A stretch of DNA of 21,539 bases from an uncultured Candidatus Peregrinibacteria bacterium. Its GTDB lineage: Bacteria > Patescibacteriota > JACMRA01. Location of the stretch: the NCBI GenBank assembly GCA_937127165.1, contig CAKZLR010000040.1:1-21539 (forward strand), in the 5' to 3' direction. Made by a program: the position numbers and the translations under genes. Shown here one piece after another: positions 14,686-21,539 of the stretch (position 1 is the stretch's first letter; the number at the start of each line of letters is the position of its first letter). Under the pieces are notes generated by a model that ran no database searches, had not been told where the DNA came from, and saw nothing but the letters and a program-made list of their open reading frames with translations.

Positions 14686-15388
14686 AAAACAAGTTTGGGT
14701 TACTTAAATGAATATTGTGTCCTTCATGAGGTAAAATTACAAGAGTTGAGTTAGTGGTTTTTTGTTGTATTTCTTTGGCAATTGCAACCGAAACACTCCT
14801 ATCTTCACTACCCCACAATAAAACCGTAGGGTATTTATTGTATTTCAAAAGCTCGGTTTGGTCAAACCCAACTACTTTCCTAAAAATCTTCTCTTTGCCG
14901 GTTATCAGGCTATTTTTTAGATCGTCGCTATAAAATAAATGTTTCCACGATTGTGGAATAATTTTTGTAGGAATTATGTTGTCGATGACTTTGGTTAAAA
15001 TATTTTGAATTTTGACTAGCAAACTTGGTCTATACAACACTGGAGCAGCGTACAAAATTAAGCCCTTAAGCCAATTTGGTTGATATGTGCAAGCCAAATA
15101 ATGACCTACTCTGCCGCCAAAAGAATGGCCAAGTAAAATAAGTTTTTGATCTTTTTTAACTTCGTATAATATATTACTTTCAATCTTACACTTTACCCAG
15201 TCAGCATAGTCTGATACCTCCCAGTCTTGGCTGATCAACTGTTCCTTACCAAAACCCGGCATATCAATAACTTCAACCTCAAAATCACTTTGCAGCTTAT
15301 CAACTACACCTTGCCAGTGTAAAGTACACTGTTCCCAACCGGGTAGAATAATCAATTTTATATTTGCTCTATTGTTTGAGGAAACCAC
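14648..15388 (-). CDS. Alpha/beta-hydrolase fold protein
   Basis: The 246-aa protein is a typical soluble alpha/beta hydrolase. It has an LPGWEQ oxyanion strand (15-20), the nucleophile elbow GHSFGG with its Ser near residue 90, an acidic residue in LWGSEDRSV, and the catalytic His in HEGHNIHL near the C-terminus. No signal peptide is evident. Families like this include esterases, thioesterases and BioH/MhpC-type enzymes, so the substrate cannot be told. The start is GTG (15386-15388) with AGGA seven bases upstream; no ATG is available before the conserved LPGW strand. Its last 38 bases overlap the Mur-ligase gene, which points to translational coupling and a shared pathway. Confidence 0.85.
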   Translation of the reverse strand: MVSSNNRANIKLIILPGWEQCTLHWQGVVDKLQSDFEVEVIDMPGFGKEQLISQDWEVSDYADWVKCKIESNILYEVKKDQKLILLGHSFGGRVGHYLACTYQPNWLKGLILYAAPVLYRPSLLVKIQNILTKVIDNIIPTKIIPQSWKHLFYSDDLKNSLITGKEKIFRKVVGFDQTELLKYNKYPTVLLWGSEDRSVSVAIAKEIQQKTTNSTLVILPHEGHNIHLSNPNLFYGTLKQILTNNF

Positions 15389-15617
15389 CTCCCTATCCTA
15401 AAAACAAAAAAATAAATTGTCCACAGTGAAAATTAGCTATTAAGATTATAGTGTGGATCTTACTTCAAAAAATTATTCTAAAAATTTATTTAACCTAAAA
15501 AATATCAAAAAAATCCATGGATAAAAACATTACCAATTCCTTTGTTTTTTATATCTAATAATTTGAAAACATTTTCATCTAAAAATTAGAAAAATCTGGA
15601 CACAATTCTTTTAATAG

Positions 15618-15632
15618 TTCCTAAATTAGGAA
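15618..15632. repeat. Inverted repeat just past the GH18 stop
   Basis: TTCCTAAATTAGGAA is a perfect 7+1+7 inverted repeat that begins eight bases downstream of the GH18 stop on the minus strand. The loop is too tight for a standard terminator and no T-run follows. It may be a protein site or a weak 3' end. Confidence 0.35.
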
Positions 15633-15640
15633 TAGAAAGT

Positions 15641-16840
15641 TCAAGTATCTAATTTAGACAAAATACCATCTGAACCACTCAATTGCCAAAACACTACACC
15701 CTTTAATCCCTTTTGTTTAGCTAATTCTAGCCTATCTGACACACCTTGTGAGTCTATATACACTAAAATTCTGTTTTCTAAAACACCTGTTACAGGATTA
15801 ACTTTACGATATCTAAAAATTTTTTCTCCTTGATACTCTTCTATTTGACCTTGATTTTGCTCTAATAACTGCTCTACAATATCAAAAGTATAAGATCTGG
15901 CTTGTGTTTGTGACGTACTATTTTCTCTAAAACTGTTTTTGAATTGCAAAGATGGATGATCAAAACCTTTATCAAGTGAGGGATTAGGAACCTCTACCCA
16001 TCTCTCATATGAGTATAAATGAATACCTAAAACAAATTTATTAGCCTCTGTTTTAGTCAAAGCATAATCAACAACTTCTTCTACCCAATCTATTGGTGCT
16101 ATAGGTCCGGGGTAAAGAGCAGAAGCTGGAGTATAATCATATGTCATAATTCTGATTTCGTCTGCATATTGGGCAATTCTTGACCAGTCTTGCACTTGCC
16201 TAGTTTGTGGAAGATAAGAATATCTAACATCATCCCCCCACTTTGCTAACACACTAACAGCTAAAATTTTTTCTTCAGATTTAAGTTTAGAAGACAATCG
16301 CTCCAAAAATTCAAAATATTTTTCTTTATCGCTAAGTTTTGTAGACTCGTAATCAATATCAATGCCGTCATATTGATTATCCACTACTGTTTGCACGATT
16401 GTCTTTATATGCCGATCTAAATTAGTTTCGTTTTGTAAAATTTGAGTAAAAATCTCGTGATCAAACATGGCTATGGAAGGTACGACTTTTATCTTATTTT
16501 GTCTAGCTAATTTTACTATTTCCCTACTATTAACCGGTTTGGTCTCTTTTAAGTTACCGTCTGGTAAAACTTCATACCAAACCGGAGATATATTATCAAA
16601 CAATTGTATGTTCTTCTCAAAAACACTAAAACCGCCCTGGCTAGCCCAAGCTGGTATCCAGCCACCAATAGTTAAACTTTGTTCGGATTCTGTATGAACT
16701 AAATTTTCGTTATGATAATATGACTGGTTTGTTTGATTTGGCTGATTTTGCTGGTTTTGTGGGGATACAATAAATGTGTAATGAAACCACAAAAATAAAG
16801 ATCCGATCACCAAAATTACAAGAGAAAAGTTATTTTTCAT
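15641..16840 (-). CDS. Exported GH18 glycoside hydrolase (YaaH-like)
   Basis: This 399-aa family-18 glycosidase belongs to the group that includes chitinases and spore-cortex YaaH-type N-acetylglucosaminidases. An N-terminal hydrophobic segment (about 6-25) acts as signal anchor, followed by a Gln/Asn-rich spacer (28-40) and the TIM barrel from about 57. The catalytic motif is DGIDIDYE (158-165), with E165 as acid/base and D163 as the neighbouring acid. MTYDY further on carries the Tyr and Asp that support substrate-assisted catalysis, and GGWIPAW is the usual first strand. No LysM or carbohydrate-binding domain is seen. It probably cleaves beta-1,4-GlcNAc linkages (peptidoglycan or host/partner glycans) outside the cell. 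It is 139 bp downstream of the recO-like gene, same strand. No Shine-Dalgarno sequence. Confidence 0.88.
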   Translation of the reverse strand: MKNNFSLVILVIGSLFLWFHYTFIVSPQNQQNQPNQTNQSYYHNENLVHTESEQSLTIGGWIPAWASQGGFSVFEKNIQLFDNISPVWYEVLPDGNLKETKPVNSREIVKLARQNKIKVVPSIAMFDHEIFTQILQNETNLDRHIKTIVQTVVDNQYDGIDIDYESTKLSDKEKYFEFLERLSSKLKSEEKILAVSVLAKWGDDVRYSYLPQTRQVQDWSRIAQYADEIRIMTYDYTPASALYPGPIAPIDWVEEVVDYALTKTEANKFVLGIHLYSYERWVEVPNPSLDKGFDHPSLQFKNSFRENSTSQTQARSYTFDIVEQLLEQNQGQIEEYQGEKIFRYRKVNPVTGVLENRILVYIDSQGVSDRLELAKQKGLKGVVFWQLSGSDGILSKLDT

Positions 16841-16979
16841 AACTTATGTTTCGACAATTGTTAGAACAAATAAATAACTTCTGAAAAAACTTATCTTAGA
16901 TACAACAAACAACATTACAAAAAAATATTGATAATAACAATAATAACAAGTTCGTTTTTTGATCAAATAAGATCATAAC

Positions 16980-17474
16980 CTATATCAAACCTCCAGCTGT
17001 TTTGGTGAAATGTAACTTTGTATTAATATTATTCGAGTAGTCTTCCTTTGGAGCAAACCCAAGCTTTTGAAGTAGGCTAAGTTCAAATAGATTTATATCT
17101 AAAGTTTCTAGATCTATCAACGATAATTTGTTGACTAAAAAAGACAGTAAATCAACCTGTTGCCCTTCATAACAAAATTTATTGACCAACAAAAACACTT
17201 CGGCTAGCTTAAGATAACATTGATAAGTTTTAGGATGACAAAAAGGTTGATAATGCAGAATACCTTTAAGAATCCAGTTTTTCCTAGTTTTCACAACTTC
17301 AATATCTAAAATAAAATTGGGCCTAAGCAAGTGTTGTAATCTATAATTCGACAGCGCAGTTGGTAACTTAATACTTTCAACAGCGACCTCAGTTAAAATT
17401 TTAAGATATGTTACATTAATTAAATCATCTGTGTAACAACTTACAACTATCGCCTTTAAATTACGAGTTTCCAT
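16980..17474 (-). CDS. recO: Short RecO-like repair protein
   Basis: The 164-aa protein has the RecO plan in reduced form. An N-terminal OB-fold-like part (about 5-75) includes KAIVVSCYTDDLINVTYL and LQHLLRPNFILDIEVV. A helical part follows with KLAEVFLLVNKF and FELSLLQKLGFAP, the latter a close match to the RecO FELrLLrllGyaP helix. Typical RecO is about 240 aa and many have a zinc-binding Cys cluster after that helix; here the protein ends about 25 residues later with no such cluster. RecO anneals ssDNA and, with RecR and RecF, loads RecA. Its recF partner is in the same window. It sits 73 bp downstream of secY, same strand. The call rests on pattern, not a search. Confidence 0.62.
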   Translation of the reverse strand: METRNLKAIVVSCYTDDLINVTYLKILTEVAVESIKLPTALSNYRLQHLLRPNFILDIEVVKTRKNWILKGILHYQPFCHPKTYQCYLKLAEVFLLVNKFCYEGQQVDLLSFLVNKLSLIDLETLDINLFELSLLQKLGFAPKEDYSNNINTKLHFTKTAGGLI

Positions 17475-17547
17475 ACATCAATGGTTTTGGTCAAAAAACA
17501 AGGATTTCGGATTTTTGAGAAAGATAGGGTTCTATACTAAAATCCAT

Positions 17548-19266
17548 TTAATTGTCTTTACTTTTAAACCTTTTGGTAAATCTGTCGTAGTCAATCGACG
17601 TAGCTTGGGCTATAATTTGAGATAAAGATTCTATGGTAACAGATACTAAAATGAGAAGTGTAGTTCCTCCCACAATAGCACTAATAGAATTAGCTCCAAT
17701 TTGGAGGTTATTACCAATAACAATAGGAAGTATGGCGATCACAGCCAGAAATACACTACCTACAACATTAAGCCTATTAGAGATATATTTCAAATAAGCT
17801 TGAGTTTGTTCTCCAGGTCTATATCCGGGAATATAGATTCCACCTTTTTGTAAATCCTCTGATATTTCTTCGGTTTTGAAAGCTACATTAGCAGTATAAA
17901 AATATGTAAAGAAGATAATTAAAACGAAATAAAAGAAATTATACGCCAAAACACCTTTCCAATGAATAGCAAAAGTTGGCAGCAAATCAATGTTAGCACA
18001 TGGAAGACTAAAATTCAAAAAAGTACCATTCAAAAAAGAATTTTTGGTATTTTCGTTACACTGATCTTTTAAGTTGGAAATAGTAAAACCAAAAAGCTCC
18101 TGACCCTCAGTGGTATCAAAATTTTGAGCGGCAATCAGACTATCAGCATTATCCGCTTTATAAAATCCTAAAAAATTACTTGGTAAATTTTCTGGAGGAA
18201 AAGTAGGAATTTGGTTACTGCTTAAAAAAGTTTGTATGCGCAAAGCGGTTTGCTCTATTTGTGGTAAAGTGGAAGTACTAAAAAATGTAGCAATTACGCT
18301 GGGAAACAAAATAAAAGATATGGCAAAAATAATAGGAATAACTCCAGCCATATTAACCTTTACCGGTAAATTAGCTTTAACTTGATTCAAAGTTCTACTA
18401 TTTCCTTCATTATGACCTCTTCGTGAGTGAACCACAGGAATTTTTCGCATAGCCTCGCCTACAAAAATCACCAAAACTAGAGTCAACAAAAAACTAAACA
18501 AAATAATGAAGAAGCTTCTAGATGTAGCCCATTCTGAGTTTTGCCATAAAATTTGCTTCCATGTTTCCCTGTTAAAAGGAGATATAAACAAAGAGTCAAA
18601 CATCGAAATCAAATTAGGCCAAACAAATTTCCAAAATTCTAAAAATTGCTTCGGCAAACTCGCCACAATACCAGCTAGAATTATTAACGAAATACCGTTA
18701 CCCATTTTATACTCGGTTATAATTTCTCCAATCCAAGTCATTATCAAACTACCAGCCACCATAGATGCTATAACCACAAACCATGCCCAGATAGTTTCAT
18801 TGGTTATTTCACTTTGGTAAAAAATATCAGGCAGAATTCTACCCTGTCCTGTATCACCAGAAATAGCTAAAAACCTAATAATACCCCAAGCTTGAAGAGC
18901 AGCAAGAGGGACCACTAAATACCTAGTCCAACGATTGATTTTTGTCCTACCAGCTTCACCTTCTTCTCTTCTAATTTCATTAAGTTTAGGTATAATAACC
19001 CCTAGCAATTGCATTACTATAGAAGCAGTAATGTAAGGAGCTACCCCAAGCATAATAAAAGAAAGACCATTATAGGCTCCTCCAGAAATCGTATTTAAGA
19101 GACTAAATACAGCATCAGAGCCTAAAATACCCGAAATATCGCTAATTCCTAGTGTAGGAATAGGGATATAAGATAAGAACCTGATTATTATCAGAAGAGC
19201 AATTATTTTAATAATTTTTGTTCTTAATTCTGGATCTGTAAAAACTAATAAAAATCTGCGGAACAT
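17548..19266 (-). CDS. secY: Protein translocase channel subunit SecY
   Basis: This is the central channel of the Sec translocon. The usual ten-helix order is visible: LSYIPIPTLG after TM1, the plug/TM2a region, SIVMQLLGVIIPKL and RREEGEAGRTKINRWTRY (98-115), GNGISLIILAGI (189-200), and the SecA/ribosome-binding cytoplasmic loop with GGIYIPGYRPGEQT (475-488). At 572 aa it is about 140 longer than E. coli SecY. Most of the excess is in the external loop between TM7 (ending near 328) and TM8 (starting near 438), with two Cys (403, 423) and Asn/Thr-rich sequence. A smaller extension lies at about 205-245. secY normally follows rplO in the ribosomal-protein cluster and precedes adk and map; here none of these neighbours is present. 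No Shine-Dalgarno sequence. Confidence 0.97.
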   Translation of the reverse strand: MFRRFLLVFTDPELRTKIIKIIALLIIIRFLSYIPIPTLGISDISGILGSDAVFSLLNTISGGAYNGLSFIMLGVAPYITASIVMQLLGVIIPKLNEIRREEGEAGRTKINRWTRYLVVPLAALQAWGIIRFLAISGDTGQGRILPDIFYQSEITNETIWAWFVVIASMVAGSLIMTWIGEIITEYKMGNGISLIILAGIVASLPKQFLEFWKFVWPNLISMFDSLFISPFNRETWKQILWQNSEWATSRSFFIILFSFLLTLVLVIFVGEAMRKIPVVHSRRGHNEGNSRTLNQVKANLPVKVNMAGVIPIIFAISFILFPSVIATFFSTSTLPQIEQTALRIQTFLSSNQIPTFPPENLPSNFLGFYKADNADSLIAAQNFDTTEGQELFGFTISNLKDQCNENTKNSFLNGTFLNFSLPCANIDLLPTFAIHWKGVLAYNFFYFVLIIFFTYFYTANVAFKTEEISEDLQKGGIYIPGYRPGEQTQAYLKYISNRLNVVGSVFLAVIAILPIVIGNNLQIGANSISAIVGGTTLLILVSVTIESLSQIIAQATSIDYDRFTKRFKSKDN

Positions 19267-19812
19267 ATATGAAAAGTGTTTAATAAAAAATAAACATGCA
19301 AAACGATTAAATATCCAAATTCAAAATATTTATAAACTAAAAAAATTAGAAATACTAAAAAGTAGCCTAAAGGTTTAATACCCTTTTTTAAAATTAGTCA
19401 AGTTGACTGTAAAAAATCAGTATTTATTTTTCTGTAAGTGTCTTAAAATTTTTTTAATTTTTATCTAATTAGTCTAAAATCAGACTAAAAAATTCTTCTT
19501 AGATTTTAAAAAAATGGTTGTATATTTTTAATTGTAATTGTATTAATAATGTTCTTCTCAAAAAATAGCAAATTTTATTTTCTATTTTCAATTACTGAGA
19601 GTTATGAAAAATAAAAGTTTTTTAAACATAAAATAGTCTATTAAAAACCCATAAACTATCCCCTCAAAACAAATTTTGACTCATTTATATTCTTCATTTT
19701 TTTATATTATTTATTTTAAGGATTGATAAAATTCTTTAAGTTCCTAAATTCAAATTAGGTTGACAAATTTTAGTAAATAAGTTTTCACATTATCGATGTA
19801 ATTTTTAAGGAA
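19267..19812. other. Divergent secY/nusA regulatory region
   Basis: No gene was found in this AT-rich stretch. A 13-bp inverted repeat AGTCAAGTTGACT (19396-19408) overlaps the proposed secY -35 element. TTAGTCT/AGACTAA (19469-19475 and 19482-19488) form another hairpin. A perfect -35 TTGACA for the plus strand is at 19760-19765, but I see no convincing -10 at 16-18 bases, so the nusA promoter is only tentatively placed there. Confidence 0.5.
19375..19401 (-). promoter_or_regulatory. Possible secY promoter
   Basis: On the minus strand TTGACT (19396-19401) and TATTAA (19375-19380) are spaced by 15 bases, matching consensus at five and four of six positions. The spacing is short, so this is tentative. 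It would give a leader of about 100 bases. Confidence 0.3.
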
Positions 19813-19863
19813 ATTCTAATTTTTCTAATTAGATTAGAATAGATTTTAACTTTTAAAAAGTTA
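19813..19863 (+). promoter_or_regulatory. nusA leader: two inverted repeats before the terminator
   Basis: ATTCTAAT (19813-19820) pairs with ATTAGAAT (19833-19840), with TCTAATTAGA nested between them. TAACTTTT (19847-19854) pairs with AAAAGTTA (19856-19863) around one base. Both lie within 50 bases upstream of the terminator hairpin. They could serve as alternative structures in an attenuator or as nut-like elements; AT-rich chance pairing is also possible. Confidence 0.35.
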
Positions 19864-19866
19864 CTG

Positions 19867-19894
19867 TACTTCGGTTTACCGAGGTATTTTTTTT
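19867..19894 (+). terminator. Intrinsic terminator in the nusA leader (attenuator)
   Basis: TACTTCGG (19867-19874) pairs with CCGAGGTA (19879-19886), eight pairs including one G-U, around a TTTA loop. Eight T residues (19887-19894) follow at once. This is a textbook rho-independent terminator on the plus strand, ending 23 bases before the nusA ATG. The upstream neighbour secY runs the other way, so no plus-strand gene in the window ends here. The natural target is nusA itself. Confidence 0.8.
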
Positions 19895-19917
19895 ATCAAA
19901 TTTAACCTAAAACAGTT

Positions 19918-21036
19918 ATGCAAAATCAAGACGATCTAAAACAACAAATAGAACTTCTTTGCATAGAGAAAGGAGTAGAGCCAGAAGAAGTTATAAAGGC
20001 TATAGAAAATGCTATAGCCGGAGCTTACCGCAAAGAATATGGTGGTAAAAACAAACTATATGAGGCTGAATTTGACCAAACAAGTCGTGGTTATAAAATA
20101 TACCAAATTATTAATGTTGTAGAAAAAGTAGAAATTCCAGAAAGGGAGATCTCTGTTATAGATGCAAGACTTGAAAATCCTTCTGCTAAAGTGGGGGATA
20201 TAATCAGAAAAGAAATTAAAGTAGCCGACGAAATTCGCTTTGGTAGAATTGCTAGTCAAGTCGCTAAACAAATTTTAGTACAAACAATCAATAACTTCCG
20301 CCACACTAGAGTTTTGCAGAAATTTAAAGACCAAATTGGTGATATTGTAAAAGTAGAAATAGATTGTTACCGTAAGGGCGGGTATATGGTTAAATTAGAC
20401 AAAACTATGGGTTATATCAACCAAGAAAATATCCTGCCGATAGATAAGTTTAGACCCGGTCAAATAGTTAATGCTTTGATTGTGGATATTATAGAAGACA
20501 AGAGAGGAGCATCTCAAATTATCCTATCCCGTACACACCCAAACTTTGTGAAAGCTATAATCAAAAAAGAGGTTCCAGAGGTGGCTTCAGAGATTGTAAC
20601 CATAGATAAAATCGTCAGAGATCCTGGTGTTCGAACAAAAATTTTGGTTTCTGCAGCTGAAGAGGAAAGTGGTATTGACCCTGTAGGTACTATTTTAGGT
20701 AGAAAAAATATTAGACTCATTAATATAATGAGAGAGATATCAAGCTCTTTACAAGAAAAAGTAGATATTATTGAGTATAACCCTGACGATCTTGAACTAA
20801 TGGTTATGGATGCTTTAGAACCAGCAGAGATAGAAAAAATAGATATTGATGAGGTAAACAAAAAAATTACAGTCTTCTGCTTTCCCGAAGAGGCGTCTTT
20901 GGCAGTAGGCAAAAAAGGTTCTAATGTTCGTCTAGCTTCGGAATTACTTGGTTATGAAATTGAGGTTAAAACTATTAAAGAAGAAGATATGGAAGAAGGA
21001 GGTTATAGCAAAAGCCCAGAAATAATTTTAGATTAA
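19918..21036 (+). CDS. nusA: Transcription termination/antitermination factor NusA
   Basis: NusA binds RNA polymerase and controls pausing, intrinsic termination and antitermination. The 372-aa protein has the standard order: N-terminal RNAP-binding domain (1-130), S1 domain (about 139-204), KH1 (about 215-285) and KH2 (about 295-355). Diagnostic stretches are SRTHPNFVKAIIKKEVPEV (204-222), VRDPGVRTKI (233-242), IDPVGTILGRKNIRL (253-267) and AVGKKGSNVRLASELLGYEIEV (329-350). KH2 keeps the GxxG loop (GKKG), whereas KH1 has GRKN in place of the usual GxRG. No C-terminal acidic repeats are present. rimP and infB, its usual operon partners, are absent: it starts its own transcript and about 500 bp of non-coding DNA follow. 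ATG at 19918 has no Shine-Dalgarno sequence. Confidence 0.95.
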   Translation: MQNQDDLKQQIELLCIEKGVEPEEVIKAIENAIAGAYRKEYGGKNKLYEAEFDQTSRGYKIYQIINVVEKVEIPEREISVIDARLENPSAKVGDIIRKEIKVADEIRFGRIASQVAKQILVQTINNFRHTRVLQKFKDQIGDIVKVEIDCYRKGGYMVKLDKTMGYINQENILPIDKFRPGQIVNALIVDIIEDKRGASQIILSRTHPNFVKAIIKKEVPEVASEIVTIDKIVRDPGVRTKILVSAAEEESGIDPVGTILGRKNIRLINIMREISSSLQEKVDIIEYNPDDLELMVMDALEPAEIEKIDIDEVNKKITVFCFPEEASLAVGKKGSNVRLASELLGYEIEVKTIKEEDMEEGGYSKSPEIILD

Positions 21037-21046
21037 ACAATAATCT

Positions 21047-21074
21047 ATCAATCTTTATAAAAAAGCTTGATTTT
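21047..21074 (+). terminator. Candidate terminator after nusA
   Basis: ATCAA (21047-21051) plus CTTT (21053-21056) pair with AAAG (21062-21065) plus TTGAT (21067-21071) around a five-base loop with one internal mismatch. A T-run follows. The stem begins about 10 bp past the nusA stop. It is AT-rich and therefore only moderately convincing. Confidence 0.4.
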
Positions 21075-21258
21075 GTAATTTTTTTATCATTTAATTTAAA
21101 ATGATTAATCATGTCTTAAACTTTTTTTTAAATTTTTCAAAAGGTATCGTTAGATATTTTATAATCCGATAATCCGTTTTATTAAAAAATCAATATTTTG
21201 GTTTGGAATTTTACTTTCTAAAAACAAAAAGTGTTTATTTTTATTTTATATAAAAATA

Positions 21259-21284
21259 AGGTGGTAAGCGATTACCACCTCCTT
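21259..21284. repeat. Perfect hairpin with GCGA tetraloop and anti-SD-like 3' side
   Basis: AGGTGGTAA (21259-21267) pairs perfectly with TTACCACCT (21272-21280) around GCGA, a GNRA tetraloop on the plus strand. The 3' side runs on as CACCTCCTT (21276-21284), the same nine bases as the 16S rRNA anti-Shine-Dalgarno tail. On the minus strand the stem is followed by TATTTTTATATA and could act as a terminator for a gene entering from the right. Confidence 0.7.
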
Positions 21285-21299
21285 GTGACACTATCTACA

Positions 21300-21539
21300 T
21301 CTACATATATATAAATGTAATAAGTATAATAAATTAATAAATACGATAATATAGTGCAAATACCAAAATACTGTTACATTGTATTATATTTATATTATCA
21401 TTATATTATATATATTATAAAATTAAAAAAATTTAAATTAAAATTAAAAAATTAAATAAATATATATATTTATAACTTATATATTTTAATTTATATTATA
21501 ATTTTATTTTTTATATAACTAATTATTTATATATTTCAT
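21300..21539. other. Very AT-rich non-coding tail
   Basis: Almost pure A/T sequence, with many short TATATA and AATTAAA runs and only a handful of G or C. No open frame, DnaA box, tRNA or tandem array is visible. It may be an upstream regulatory or easily melted region of a gene beyond the window edge. Confidence 0.6.

Noticed and set aside
15389..15640. Possible replication origin: TTGTCCACA near 15418 and an inverted TGTGGA at 15452 in an AT-rich gap.
   Set aside because: Neither 9-mer matches the DnaA box consensus fully, only two are present, and no dnaA or dnaN is nearby.
20514..20912. Minus-strand 132-codon Ser/Ile-rich frame within nusA.
   Set aside because: It is antisense to a conserved NusA region and has no promoter or ribosome binding site.
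21300..21539. DNA unwinding element/origin in the AT-rich right end.
   Set aside because: No DnaA boxes or initiator genes are seen; low-complexity A/T is common in this genome's spacers.

Overview
The window looks like a chromosomal segment of an AT-rich, probably reduced-genome bacterium, most consistent with the Candidate Phyla Radiation (Patescibacteria). The reasons are low GC, compact or domain-reduced versions of core proteins (RecO, NusA, Mur ligase), few Shine-Dalgarno sequences, and single genes for normally clustered functions (secY and nusA stand alone). TGA is used as a stop (for example recF and the C39-protease gene), so this is not a lineage that recoded UGA. The phylum cannot be fixed from the sequence alone.

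Layout. 1-479 is a non-coding or decayed stretch, richer in GC than the other intergenic regions. 480-4169 (minus strand) holds recF, tRNA-Thr(GGU), an O-antigen-ligase-like polytopic membrane protein and a small bacterial-PH membrane protein. 4288-6599 (plus strand) is a two-gene unit with the clearest promoter and ribosome binding site in the window. It encodes a secreted or membrane protein combining a two-helix VirB2/TrbC-like segment, a cysteine-rich linker and a C39-type cysteine protease, followed by a membrane-anchored hypothetical protein. 6619-10197 (minus) carries a flavin-barrel protein and a class I ribonucleotide reductase in the order nrdB-nrdA. The allosteric ATP-cone is on NrdB rather than NrdA, and a tandem NrdR operator lies upstream.

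10605-11085 is a frame-broken pseudogene on the minus strand. 11312-16840 (minus) is an envelope/glycan block: mannose-1-phosphate guanylyltransferase, tRNA-Arg with the unusual anticodon GCG, a membrane-embedded MurF/CapB-like ligase overlapping an alpha/beta hydrolase, and a GH18 glycosidase. 16980-19266 (minus) is a short recO-like gene followed upstream by secY, whose product has a large extra external loop. nusA (19918-21036, plus) diverges from secY. The 650-bp divergent region ends in a textbook intrinsic terminator only 23 bases before the nusA start codon; no plus-strand gene lies upstream of it, so it is best read as a NusA autoregulatory attenuator. The right end is an extremely AT-rich non-coding stretch.

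Themes: recombination repair (RecF, RecO), dNTP supply under NrdR control, surface glycan and peptidoglycan-like metabolism, protein export (SecY) and transcription elongation/termination (NusA). The most novel-looking items are the protease fusion with its neighbour, the lipid-side Mur ligase/hydrolase pair, and the nusA leader.
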